Shown: positions 33,587-46,100 of the stretch, piece after piece | How the letters are laid out: each line of letters begins with the position of its first letter | How positions within the stretch are numbered: position 1 is the first letter of the stretch | DNA from: Symbiodinium natans | Lineage: Eukaryota > Sar > Dinophyceae > Suessiales > Symbiodiniaceae | Assembly (NCBI GenBank): GCA_905221605.1 | Contig: CAJNDS010001169.1 | Location: 248,001-312,000, forward strand | Reading direction: 5' to 3' | DNA: 64,000 bases | Translations under genes and position numbers: made by a program | Notes under the pieces: generated by a model | Told to the model about the DNA's origin: nothing | Database searches by the model: none | Seen by the model: the letters and a program-made list of their open reading frames with translations, nothing else

Positions 33587-33956
33587 CTCCTTCGACTGTG
33601 GCCAGAAAATGGAATGCAGGGGCTTCTAGCCTGAGCCTCAGCCGTATACGAAAATGTATAATATAGATAGTGTCTTGAGAAGCTGAGATTATTTCTAGCC
33701 TACAGTATACTAGTAATACACCCTTGCGGGCATGTTGGAGATCGCACGTTAAACTGCAGGGTCCTCCAGATTTCACATGTCGCGTGACTAAAGCACCCTA
33801 AACCCTGAAAAGTTCTGTTCATGCCGTGAGGCTTCTGCCCCAGTTGTGTCGGATGGTGACGAGGCTTAATCGAGGCTGGGGGCCTATGATATCCGTAGTC
33901 CAACTCTCTTCGGTTTCCCCAACCCCTTTGTACTAGTCCCAGAAGCCTGGCGATGT

Positions 33957-33992
33957 TGCGGAATGCAGCGCGGATCTCCTTCCTGAGCAATG
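33957..33992 (-). CDS. Possible exon (KEIRAAFRNIA)
   Basis: Acceptor gctcag|G, donor GC (gccag|GCTTCT). Basic helix. It could belong to the 252-residue gene downstream, but no phase link is proven. Edges approximate. Confidence 0.35.
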
Positions 33993-34919
33993 ACTCCAGA
34001 TTCAACAGTTCTGAAGTCTGGAAGAAGAGTTCCGGGTCTAGGGACCCTAAACACTGCAACCCTACAGCCCTCAACCCTGAAGTGGGCGTGCCTTTCAACC
34101 AACTCCAACAACGTGTCTAACCAGCGTTCTTGAAATAAGCCACCAGTAGAACCTTCAGGGCGTGGTTAGTGTGGGCCTGGGCCGAGTTAACACCTTCTCG
34201 CACAGCCCTGCGGGCCAAAGCCCCCTAAACCCTGAGCCCATAAGCATCTCCAACGCCAGCAAGGCTCTTTGTGCACTCCGGATCCTCGATTCCAAGGAGA
34301 TCAAATGGCTCCTGGCTGCGCAGCTTCCATGTGAGGCTGTGCAAGAATCCTAGACTCCTGAAACCTGAACTCTAGAACCCCAAACCCGAAATCACCCCAA
34401 GCCATACATCCCGAGACCTCAATGGCTTCAGGCCTTGACTTGAGGTTGGTGGCTCACGGTCCGATAGGGGTGAGGGCGTAAGGTCCGGGCTTCGGGGTTT
34501 GGGGAGGTTGGGTTGAGGGACAAGGGTTTGCCAATGGATCATCAACCCTAAGCCCTTAAGGCTTAGGAGAGCTTAGGATCTAGGGGTCCTGGGGGTTTAG
34601 GGGTTTGAGGAGAGCTCCCTGCTGTCCTGGAACTCCCCGTCGAACTCCTGAAGGTCCGAAGACGCTGAACGTCCAGTTCATGAGTTAGAAGTGTTTGCTG
34701 GTCTTAGGGGTTTAGAGAGGCTGAGGGTTGAAACTGGGGCTTCTAAGCAGCGTAGCCGCAATTTTCGCCAGCTCGGAATTCTTCTGGGATGCGCAGCGGC
34801 CACACTCACATCGACATCGGGTGTGAGGAAAGGTTTTGGTCTGGGTGTCCTTAGGCCCGAAACCCTACAATGTTAGGGAGCTTAGCAAGGAAGGTCGAGA
34901 CCATGTAACTGATACTCTC

Positions 34920-34962
34920 CTTCAGGGCGTCCAGCACTGTCTGCGTAGCACCCGATGCCTCG
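34920..34962 (-). CDS. Possible exon (ASGATQTVLDALK)
   Basis: Minus frame ASGATQTVLDALK, open on into ESISYMVSTFLAKLPNI. Acceptor tgcgag|G; donor GA after the lysine or a GT later. Edges approximate. Confidence 0.4.
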
Positions 34963-35469
34963 CAGGGGCTGTCGTGGGGTTGTCATGGTGTGCTGATACA
35001 CAAAACTCCAAACCCCAACTAAACCCCTGAGCACCTACCCTCAACCCTGCACACCCTTAACAGACACAACAAACCCAAGCCTGAGAGGTCCCCTTCCAAA
35101 TTACTAGCGGTGGGCTTTTCTCACATCAGGTCGCGAGAAATACACATCACCCCACAACGATGGAATTACACATCAGGACACAGCAATCCCCAAGGAGACG
35201 CTGGAATTCAAACAAACAGCCAGCATGGGTGACAACTGCCGGATTTGCTGCGGGCGCCGGCGTTAGTATTTTCACTATGTTTCGACAGCTAATCACCAGT
35301 GAGACGCTAGAAAATCAACTATCTTCGATTAAACCTAAACTGCCGGAGGGTTGGTCGTCGAGTTGTTGCGGCGGTGATCAGGGTGACCGAGACCACCCCC
35401 GGCAATCGTCCGTTGCTTAACTCGCAACTCCCGAAGGCATGTAGAAGCCTGCACGAGGCCGACTTCGGT

Positions 35470-35705
35470 CCAGAGATGTAATCTGCGGAATGCAGCTTCC
35501 CCAATGTGGACGCCGATCGATGTGTAGACCATGTAGATGCTGTGCAAATGACGACGAGGCCGACTTCGACGCAGCAGGAGATATACCCTGCGGAATGCAG
35601 TTCCCCAATGTGGACGCCGATCGATGACAACGAGGCCGACTTCGACACATCAAGAGAAATACTCTGGGGAATGCAGTTCCCCAATGTGGACGCGGATCGA
35701 TGCGT
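35470..35705 (+). repeat. Threefold degenerate tandem repeat
   Basis: The segment GCGGAATGCAG(C)TTCCCCAATGTGGACGC(C/G)GATCGATG occurs at about 35482, 35591 and 35671, with GAGGCCGACTTCG before each copy. Periods are about 109 and 80 bases. Frames are open on both strands. Confidence 0.85.
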
Positions 35706-37875
35706 AAAATAACCGAGCGACGCGAGTTAAGCGAGTGCGTGTATGTGCGTAAGTGGATGCGCGCAGCCTGCCCTGATTCCGCACCTACAGATCCCCCACA
35801 TAGGGTTACCACCTATGAAACCTCTCGTTACCCCACTTGTGACGATGCAATTCGACTGAACTCCGAGGAACTGGTCAGCCCTCCAACCCTCAACCCAAAC
35901 CCCTTCAGGCCGGGAACCTCAGAACCCAAAACCTTAGAACCCTCAGTAGCGCTTAGGAGTTTAGGAGCTTAAGGCCCAAAATCATTCGTAACCAGCGTAG
36001 CTTAGGGCCACTGACCTTCCAGAATGCCGCTAATCCTCCACCCGAAGCCCTAAACCCTAAGTCCCAACCCACAATTCCTGTCCTAAACCCTAATAAAAAC
36101 CCTAGAACCCTGTACAAACCCTAGATAAACCCCTACATATACCTTGCATAACCCTGTGTGAACCCCCATACAAACCCTGGATAGTATAACCCAACCCCCC
36201 CCCCCCCCCCAAACCCTGCCTGCCGCGCGACACGCGAGAGGGGCAGCGCCGCGCCCCGGGGCCCCACGAAGGCCCAGGAGCGCGGAAGCCTTGCGGATTT
36301 AGGGCTTTTGGGGTTTGAAGGGGGGTTCGGGTGTTGAGGGTTTAGAGGTTTTGGGTTTGAGGGGGTTAGGGCCTTCGGGTTTAAGGGTTTTGGGTTTGAG
36401 GGGGGTGTTGGGGTTGAGGGGTTTTGGGTTTGAGGGGGGTAGGGTTTTCGGGGTATTGGGATTGAGGGGTTTAGGGTTTCGAGTCCTGCAAGGATCCCAT
36501 AGAAGAAGACCCAAAGGCTATGTTCAAGTATCAACAGGGTTTAGGGGTTCAGGGTTGTTGAGGGCTGAGGGTTGATGGTCAGGGGCGACTGGTATGGACC
36601 TTCAAAGCCAAGGGGTCTGAGGCTGTAGGGTCTTCAGCTTTGGGGGTTGAAAGAGTTTTTGGGGGGTCAAGGCTGTAGGGGTCGAGGGTTGAGTTTTGGG
36701 TGTTGAAGGCCTAGGCATTGCAGGTTGTTCGGCGCCATGTTCACCCCAAGGCGACCCACTTCTTACCCTAAACATTCACATACCTTGTGCCGCTCTGCTC
36801 TAATCCTTAACTGCTAAGTGTGTGGACCAACAAACCTTTTCCTGCAATGCAAGAGCCCACCCCCATACCATCAGATAAGAGAACAACTAATGAGGAAGTC
36901 ACTCAATCAAAGCCGGCAGTTGGGGTCCTAGGGTTTAGGGTTTCCAAGACTGCATGAAGCATCCATAAAGAACCTGAAGCCTTCAACGAGGCCGGGATAC
37001 AGGGTCTTTCTTGCAGCTCGGACGGCAATCATGTTGCAGGTTTTCGGGCTTGGGGGTCCCTGACCTATCTCGCGGTGACTAACCACCCTACAGGCTCCTT
37101 TGAAGGTTCATGGGATTATGTCGGGGGGTTCTATCAGTGCCCCCAAACGCATCGATAACTGGATGTAGCTCTGCCTACCCTACACATCACCCAGACAAAA
37201 CCATGGTCTATGGCTGAAGGGAGGGCTCGGTGCAGTCAGGGCACACGAGGGCGACCTGAGCACATTGTGGAAGCATGGGCCCTAAGCGCCTGCAAGTCCT
37301 TGCCAGGGCCTTACCCCCAAGCCCTAAACCCCAAGCCGGCTGAGGGTTTAAGAGTCTTGCAGGATTCCGTGGGTTCAGGCCCAGGCTTTAGGAAGTAGAG
37401 AGAGGGCTGTCGGTTCAAGGTTGGGGGGGTTCGGCGTCCAGGCTGCCTTAAAGACCCCAAAGCCCTAAACCCTAAAACAAAAATCCACAACCTCCAAATC
37501 CTGAAACCCTGAAACAACGTAAGCTGTGGGTACACAAACCTGATTATGAAACCATGGACCATGAGATCTTACGACAAAAAACCTGAAACCCTAGAAGCTC
37601 CAAGCCAACACGCGCTTAGGGTTTAGGGCTTAGGGTCTAGGGACCCTTTAAGACACAAAAAATGATAGCGCCAATGGGGCTTAACCCTGCACTTTCCCAC
37701 GACTCTAGCCCCGGGCTGGCTAGGTCTTGGGACCCTACTGTTAGGACGCGTAAACTTGTCCCCAACAACACTAGTTTTCGGTGTAGGGCTGAGGGTTCAT
37801 GGTGCTAGCTAAGTGGAGCTCCAAGTTCATTAGAGTTTAGGTCCTAAAGGGGCTTGGGTTTAGTCACGGCTGAGC

Positions 37876-37936
37876 CGGCGACGATCCCCAGCACCGCGCA
37901 CAGCAGCGCCACATGGTGTCGGGGCCGCCTGGCCAC
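37876..37936 (-). CDS. Possible exon with membrane helix
   Basis: Minus frame VARRPRHHVALLCAVLGIVA, a basic stretch followed by a hydrophobic segment. Acceptor ccaag|G, donor GC (gccg|GCTCAG). The upstream frame CPMPNCSKSPVAK is also open, so the exon may be longer. Confidence 0.45.
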
Positions 37937-38440
37937 CTTGGCAACAGGAGACTTCGAGCAATTTGGCATCGGGCATTTGCGGTAACTGGGCCATTTTCCC
38001 GAAACCCGAAATGCCTTTGACGCTAGAGCCTCGAAACCAAGCCCTAAAGACGCGCCCAGGACCCTCGTCACCAAGGGCAAAGACGCGTCCAGGGGCCCAT
38101 AACCTTGAACCTTAAACCATGGAAGACTACCACTTTGGCATGTTTAGGGTTGAGGGTTTGTGACACCTACAATATTTATTTCACCCTAAAACAGAGAGAA
38201 ACCATGCGCAAGTCCTAATTAAGCCGGAAACCCCAACCCTGAAATCCTAAACCCCGAACCCGAAACCCTACCACAAGGATCACGCTTGGGGCTCAGGCTT
38301 AGGGCCTTAGGGTTCAGGGCTTAGGACGAGCCGTCCTCCATGTCATGCGAGTGCAAAAAAAAAAAGCCGGTAGGGCAGTAGCCAGTCCAAACCCTTAACA
38401 CTAAGCACAACATCCTACCGCCTAAACGGTGTAAACTCCA

Positions 38441-39828
38441 TTTGTGGAAAGGCCTCTCTACATGGGCCAAAGGCATCAAAGATCGTGTCAAAATCAATCC
38501 CTTCCCACAGGGCCTGACAAACCCCAGAAGCCCGAAGCGTATGAACCCCAAACCCTAAAACCCTAAAACCCTAAAACCCTAAAACCCTAAAACCCTAAAA
38601 CCCTAAACCCTAAACCCTAATAACGCCGAGATGGGCCTCAAAGGCCTCAAGATGCCCTTGCTGGAACCGAGGATCTGAAAGATTCGGTGATTCGAGATGA
38701 GGGTTTCGGCTTGTAGTACTTTGCAGGTTGAGGCTTTAGGCTCGTATTTCGGGTTTTTGGTTTGGGGTTCAGGGCTTAGGGGCTTTTCAAGAAGAAGAAA
38801 TGCCACATCCGGAAACTGCCGCACAGGCACCTTGGAGTTGCACGGCGGGCGAGCGCGCATACTCTGAGAAGCCCTTGAGCCCCAAAGGGCCTTAAACCCC
38901 CCTAAACCCCGACACCGACAAACCCTCAAAGCCTGGTAGTGGGTGAGGCCAATGAGGTGAAGAGGGTGGGGAAGGTGAGACACTGCTGCACTTTGGAGTA
39001 TGCTTGATGTGCCTTGAGCTTGAGCCTGAACCATGCGGCTCGGAACAGAGCTCTGCCTACAACCCTGATGGGGCGGATCGAGGCCTGAAAGTATGGCCGA
39101 AGCATGCAGTTTCGGTTAGGTCGAAGTCCCCCGAAATAGCATCCATGCGCAGTTTCAGGCTGCAAATAGTCTACTTACAACACCCCAGTTGTAGCTTGTA
39201 GCTGTCCATGAACCTCCAAGCAGGTGCCAGTTCAGGCTCTGTTTGATCGGGGCCCCTTCTCTTGGGTGACACAACCCCCACAGTGTGTGCTGTTGGAACA
39301 GGGCTCACTGGGGTCCTCAGATCGCGGTTACCCTGGACGTCCAAAACCCTAAAACCCCGAAAAGTTGAATCCGTAGTTCAGGGTTCGGCTTTATGTGTTC
39401 TGTAGAGGGTTCAGGGTTCCTCGAGCTGAGCATGTCGTGACATGAACTGGGTGTCGCATGAATACCTTACAAAGCATGCTAGTGGTTTCTCCTCATACTG
39501 CCTACAGGACGCTGCGGTCTCTCAGGGCATGTTCGCTCGTTTTTCCTGCGCCGAAGCTGCAAGCTTTTCCAGTTTCCACGTGTGAGATGCAATGTTGCTG
39601 AACTCCAGACACACCTCCGTAAATCCTAAACTCTGAGATCTACACAAGAACCCTACGCCGAAGTGAGGGTGGGGAGCGGCGGTGTTCCGTACTGGACATT
39701 TTGGGGTAGGCCACAAGATACTTATAGCGCAGTCCACTGTTGAGTACCTCAATCAATAGGTTTTGAATCCAGTTTCGAGTCTTGCAGCCCATGTCTTCAG
39801 CACGTTAGACAAACTGGCCCTGAACAAC
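38441..39828 (-). CDS. Unidentified gene, at least five micro-exons
   Basis: Phase-compatible exon candidates in transcript order: 39789-39828 (LFRASLSNVLKTW, GC donor), 39546-39614 (VCLEFSNIASHTWKLEKL then AASAQ, GA donor), 39032-39084 (ASIRPIRVVGRALFRAA, GT donor), about 38834-38876 (ASQSMRARPPCNSK, GT donor), about 38638-38667 (GILRPLRPIS, GC donor) and about 38469-38520 (ALWEGIDFDTIFDAFGP). All acceptors are AG|G. No family recognised. The two rightmost joins are the best supported. Confidence 0.45.
38551..38622 (-). repeat. CCCTAAAA 8-mer array
   Basis: Eight-base units with an extra A, then 7-mers. Confidence 0.93.
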
Positions 39829-39999
39829 CTCTGAATGTTCCCAAATAAGACCCGCTTAAATCAAAGAAGGAGAACTACAACATGTTCCAGGGTCCTAGCT
39901 AGACCTAGATGATATGGCAGTGTCTGCTCGCGTGGGGCCAACTTCTAGCGTACTTGGAGGCTCATGGGTAGTTCTTGCGGGGTGAGACGTAGGGCAAGG

Positions 40000-42900
40000 G
40001 ATAGCTCGAACTCGCCATGGGACACTGTCAAGCCCTACATATTTCTACCCACAAAACTTCAAGTGCCCGGAGCCCGAAACCCAACTGCCCGAAATGACCC
40101 GGGAGTTTTCGGTTCTGGCAATTCCCCCAAACTTTAGAATTGAAGGGCTTAGGGTTTGGGATTTGGGGCTTAGGGTTTACAAACTCAGCGCAGGGATGAG
40201 GGATTCTGCAGTGCAGCAACGTGAATACACAGCTACCTCCGCGCAAGAAGCTAAAGCAGCTGATGCGGTGAAACTGCCTACGCCTCCCCCACAACGCGCT
40301 GTTCCCCCAGGCCACACATGCTGAACCCGACTGAGCCCCTAAATCTGTAAACTCTAAAGCCTAGGCCCTGAAAGGCTTGGAAAGGAGGGAAACTGCAGAC
40401 GGTCGTGGAAACTCCGCTTGATTTGCGGGGGTAGCGCTTCTCTTGACTCCTGGACAGAGTGACAAGAATTTGAATTCACGCCCTTGACATGTTGGGTGTT
40501 TAAGGGCTCAGGGATTTAAGGCTTCAAGCTTCGGGCTCAATGCTGATGTGTGCCACAAGCTGCTCCAATAGACAACTATTTCATTGCCAAAAGGACAGGG
40601 TGACAGGGTATCTGGGCATCTCGCGCCCGCCCACTGCCAGCGTCACAGAAGCCGTCACCATGCAACATGTCCTTCCAACGAGGGCTGCCGCGACTGAGGG
40701 GAGGCTTTTGGTTCAGGATGTAGGTTTGCAGGTTACCAGAGGATGTGTGACGACCTGGCTGCCGCTGAGGAACCACGGATCTGAAACGTTCCAGACTCCA
40801 AAACCCAAAGCACTTGCTGACCCTGAAGCCTGAAACCCTGCGACGCTGCTAAAACGCAAAACCGTAGAGTCACAACCTTCACAAGGCAACCCTGTCAAGT
40901 TCTCTAACAGCGCCTGGCAAAACCCAAAAATGAAAGATGAAAAAGCTTTGAAGATCCACCGCAGCTACTTCCGTCTTACAAAATGCCTGAGAAGCGACAA
41001 CGCTAAGCACCCAGAAATGACACCACTAAGCCTAAATCATGTGTAAACCCTGAAACCACCTTTTCTTTAACAGCTGAGCGCAAACAAAGACCCTCTACCC
41101 TGGAGGAGCTTGGTCCTCTTGTAGAGACATGTGCTACTGCGCCTTGTAGATCATGAATGCAAACCTTCCGTCCGGCAATTTGACTTAAGGTTTAAGTTAA
41201 AGGGGTTTAGGGTTCAGGGCCCGAAGGGCCTTTTGGGCTGGGGGCTTGGGATCTTCTTGTGTTTGACGGCTAAGGTTCAGCCTCAAACCTAATCTTAAAC
41301 CCCCGGCCCCACACACACAAAATATGGAAAAAGGAAACACGAACCACTGGGTCCTAATTTGGAGGCAGTAGACAGAGTCAAATTTCTGCTTGCCTTCTGC
41401 TGTTGTCTCCTTACTGTTAAGCCGGGTTGAAGTACACCGAATCAGGTTACAAACGGTTTAAATAACCGTCCCTGGACCGTTCCTCCAGCCCAAGTTACCC
41501 TACTTTTACCGCCGGTGAGAACGACCCCACCAACTCTTGTGCAGCTGAACCCCTCAGTTGCTTCCCCCCATCCTAAACCATGGCACTAAGGCCATGGTGC
41601 ATCAGAGCCACTAAGCCCCGAACCCTGATTTTAAACTGAGAAGCCTCCGCTGACGGTTGAGGATTTAGGGCTCAGGGTGGCTCGGGAGCTTAGGGTGAGC
41701 CCCCCCATGCAAGAACTGGGATGGCCACGGGTCAACGCAGAAGTAAACCTCGGCAACAAAAATTGCTCGAAGCTATGGCTGGTGTGGAGAGGCAGGGTCG
41801 TGGGGCTTGAAGGCGCTTAGGGTTGAGGACTTTAGGATGTAATGGACGCAGGAATTAGGGTCTGGGATTGAAGATTTGGGATTTGAGGCTCAAGGTTTTG
41901 GCGTCTAGGTTTAGGGTCTCGGAGGAGCACACAGGCAAGATGCGGAGATGTCCTGTTGCGAGAGTGATTGATGTTGTTGTGTGTCTTGCCGCACCTGGTA
42001 AGACGAGACCCTGAACCCGGAACCCCCGCTGGGCTTTAGGGTGCTAGGGTTGCTCGAACTTATGATCCCTTCTTGATTTCCAACGAGAGAACCCAAAGCG
42101 AAGCCAAATAACTGCCACTGCTGTATGCGCTTTGGGTTGAGTGCTTTTGGGGTTGTCGATCCTGCGGGAAGCCTCCAACCTCACCACACAGCCTTCCATT
42201 CCCTACAAAAAACCCTCAAAGACCTCTGGGATCCTGCGAGCGGATGCGTGGCTTTTTCTGCGCTGGAGCTGGCGAGATCTTGCCTGAAAGCGCTTGCAGG
42301 ACTTACAGAGTCCTACACTACGTGGCCGAAGGCCGGATGGCCACTGCTTCCTTTGAAGCAACTACATGAGGCTCATGGTCTCTGGGTTTAGGGTGTCACA
42401 GGTTGCAGGCTGTTAGGATGCCGAGTTCTGCTGATAGACAGAAGGGCGTGGGCTCTCAAGCCCACACAAGCTTACCGTGGTGCAGGGAGCCAAAGCCTTA
42501 TAATCCCTTGCTTATGAGAACATACCTACCGCAGATGCGCATCGTCAGGCCAATACCTTGCACTTCCACTCGCTCCTAGATTCCCAGACCCCACATCCTG
42601 GCACGGCCGCTATGCGTCGGTCATGATGATGGTGCCTGCGAGCACTTGGCACTCACACAGGAGTCCTTGAAGTCCAAAAGAGGTCTTAGACAACTGTTAA
42701 ACACGTAGTGCTCATCACCTCTACGGTGGATGGATATACGGGTCTGGGCTTGAGGGCCATGTCGGGCTCTCAAGCAGGATCTACAAGACTGGGGATGCGA
42801 CATTGGAGATGAAATGGTTTGGGTTTGCTTAAGGTAAAACGAATCAATGACCTCTTCAATGCCCAGGCCCATCCAGCCATGTTCTGGATGTGGAGGTCTA

Positions 42901-43107
42901 GAAATGGGGTCGGGTTCCTTGGTAACCACAGGGGGCTCTCTGCGGCCCCAAGTCCCTGAAGCGTACACTCCTTAAGACCCGATCCCTGAAACACAAAACC
43001 CTCAAAACCCTTCAGGTCCTTGAAGCCCTTGAGACCCCAACCCCTCAACCCTGTATCCTGTATCCTGTATACCCAACGCCCCCCCAGCTCCGAAAAAGAT
43101 TTGGCAC
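40000..43107. other. Unassigned, several open islands
   Basis: Candidate minus islands: about 41697-41783 (LRAIFVAEVYFCVDPWPSQF) and about 41943-41998 (VRQDTQQHQSLSQQDISASC). The 40.2 kb and 42.2 kb islands are open on both strands and I cannot assign them. Confidence 0.35.
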
Positions 43108-43174
43108 CTGTGTGCTTCAGCTGCAGGATGCTCTCTGGAAGCTCCGAGAGCTTGGTCATGTGCAGATGGAGCTC
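43108..43174 (-). CDS. LRR exon (ELHLHMTKLSELPESILQLK)
   Basis: Acceptor agcag|G, donor GT (cacag|GTGCCA) or a GC eight bases earlier in the transcript. Leftmost LRR exon I recognise. Confidence 0.8.
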
Positions 43175-46100
43175 CTGCTTTAGCGGTGTGGGTCGGGGGG
43201 GGTTCCGAAAATTGGGGGGGAGCCCGTTTGGAGAAATGCCCTAACACAGGAACCCCAAAAACAGGTACCCTAACTGTGGAAAAAGCACCTTTGGGGCGTA
43301 GGTTTGGGGTTGTTGTGTGGAATCAGGGCGGTTTAGAGGTTGAGGGGTTGAGGGGTCTAAGAGCTTGGGTCCCACGCGGATCTAGCTGACGCAGCTGGGC
43401 TCACGTGTAGACTTGAGGGCGAAATCCGACATCTACCCACGCGCATAAGAATCCTAAAGCTTTCGACCCCAATACCCTATAGGCCCTAAACCCCAAGCAG
43501 AATCTACCTGCCAGCCGATACGCATTCCTCAATTTGACTTGCAACTTCCAAGGGCCAACAGCAAGCTTGCCTTCGAAAAGGGTTGGGGTTTAGGGTGGGT
43601 TTGGGGTCGAGGGCTTTTGGTCAGACATATGGATTCAATAGGCAATTTCTGCTGGAAGAACACCCAACCTTTGAACCCTACAAAACACCCGAGTAACTAT
43701 AGCGCACTATAGTATTGTATAGTACAATATATGATAGGATAGTAAAGTGTTCGAAGGGGCTCTTGAAATCGTGGCGTCTGCGGACTCACAGGAAGGCAGC
43801 TTCGCGCCCCTACTTGCGACCAGCCATGCAAAGCTGCCCTGCGCCCGAAATCTTAAAAAAATCGCAAGGCCGCCAGAACTTATCCTGCCTCGAGCATCTC
43901 AAGCTCCCCAAGGCTTTCAGGAAGCTCCTGGCTCTCATTCTGTGGAGTTTTGGGGTCTTAGGGTTCTAGGGTCTTCGGGTCTTCGGGTCTTTGGGTCTCA
44001 GGGTCTTAGGTTCTTAGGGTCTTAGGGTCTTTTGTTGGTTCGGGGGATTCTCGGGGTTTTGAGGGCCTTGCGGGGATTTATATGCAAGCGTTTATAGGGG
44101 TCAAGAGGGCCTAACCCAGAGACTCCAATATCCCTCGATATGAGGATTTCTGCTACAATTGACGAAACATTCCCACATCAGGGATATTGGAACAAGCTCT
44201 AATCCCTTAACTCCCCAGCTGGATGCAATCGACTCACCTCTGCTGCACGAAAGGTTCCCAACCTCTCGATCTACACGCCAAGCTCTATTACCGAAACACT
44301 ACGAGGGTTTGAGGGTTCAGTTTGTGGTTGGGTGGAGGATTCTGCTATTCAGGGTTTAGGGCGGCGGAGAGTTTAGGGATTCAGGGCATACGACCTACAA
44401 CAGAGACCACCTAACACGGCTCAGCACGTGCCTCCAAAGGATTTGCGCTGAGGTCGAGCTCCTCTCGATTCGTGGTTCCAGGCTTTAGGGCTTCTAAGGT
44501 TTAGTTTAAGGAAGGCTTGCCAGCCGCTAGCTTTGCCAGATCAGAAGGACCTTCACAACCCCAATGCTATGCAAATGAGGAGTCCCTTTCAGGAGCTTCT
44601 CCTCTATCTGGGACGAAAAGGAGGATTCACTATAGCTGGGGGTATACACGTGATTCTAAAGTACATTATTAGAATCTACTACATTTTGGGGTATGGCGAG
44701 CGACACTTCTATTTAGAAAGCTCCTATACAACAATGCAGCATGGACTAGTGTGATCCATGAGCTCATGAAGAGATCTGCTCCCTGCTTGTGCATGATGGC
44801 CCACACTGCTTCGTCGCTGGGATGTTGCAGCGACGCCAAGTTGTGGCCCTGGGACTTGCTCTCGGCTTCCGCATAAGTCGCTGGAGCGCTTCAGGCTTAA
44901 GGCAGTTTAGGGCTCAGGGCTTGGGCTTACGGTTTACGAGGAGCATTGCTGCGCTTATAAGGTTCGTGTCAGAGACGCGCCACGTTTTTGTATGGCACCT
45001 GCCCGCGAAGGGCCACTTTTTGATGGGATGGTGGAGGCTCCTTCAGGGTGCCATCAGCCACCTCCAGCTTTTGCAGCCTCTTCACCAGGCCGCCGATCCA
45101 GGTGCATGCTTTTGCAACCAGTCAACAAGTGTTGAGTTTCAAGACAAGCTGCGTTTAAAGGAAATGAAAAGCCTGGGTTGACATTTGCCTTTGCCGAAAG
45201 GTACCAAAACCAGACACAAGCGATTGCCCAACACAATCAGTGACAGAGCTCGGCTAAGCCAAGCACCCCCTTACACAGCCTACCGACGCTGAACACTTGA
45301 CCGCCGACCTGCCCAACAGAGGGGATCGGTGTGGGGTGCGGGGTTTAAGGGGTTTAGGGGTGCAATCCCGCAGGCGGTCCTTGAGGTTCGACAGACGCCC
45401 AAACTTCTCTGGCACGGCTTTGAGGTCGTTGCAAGCCACGCGCAGCCTCTGTCGGGACCAATTCAGGGTTAAGGGTTTCGGGTTTAGGGTTCTGGGCGAG
45501 GGTCCAACCAAAGGTTTCACGTGCATCATGTTCTACAAGACCAGGTGAGCATGCGTGCTTGCTAACTCTAGACGAAAAACTCCAAGAGCTTCTAAGAAAA
45601 AGCACTACCCCCGGACTAAGCCCTAAAGCCCATGACCCTCGACACACAAGGCCAAAAAGCCCTAACGGAGCCTTGATGCTAGGCTTCTCTACAGCCCCAG
45701 ATTCCGCGTAACACTCACCGAGTTTCTAGAAACTCTTGGAGTGCTGGTGTTGAAACAGACTTTCAAACCCCCATACTGCTCGCACCTTGAGGAGTCATTT
45801 TCAGGATTTCGAGAAGATCTAGCAGTCGAGCAAGACTGAATACTGATATACGCTATAAACCTTGTCAGAGCACTTTTAGCCCTACGTATAACTACCCATG
45901 AACTAAAGACCAGAGCAAGGGGCTCTTGCAGCTGTGACAGCTCAAAGAAACTGTCCTCAGCTCAGCAATGCCCGACTGTGTCAGACTGGGTTTGAGGTTT
46001 GAGTTCATTGCGTGAGGCTTTGAAGGACTGTTTAGGAGGGATTTCGAAATTTTGGCGTTCGAGGAGGAACAGCAGCTTCTGCTCTGTTCCCCAACCCCCT

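Noticed and set aside
36133-36575. ORFs rich in NPKPLNP or GLRGLGF
   Set aside because: Both are translations of degenerate telomere-like repeats on opposite strands.
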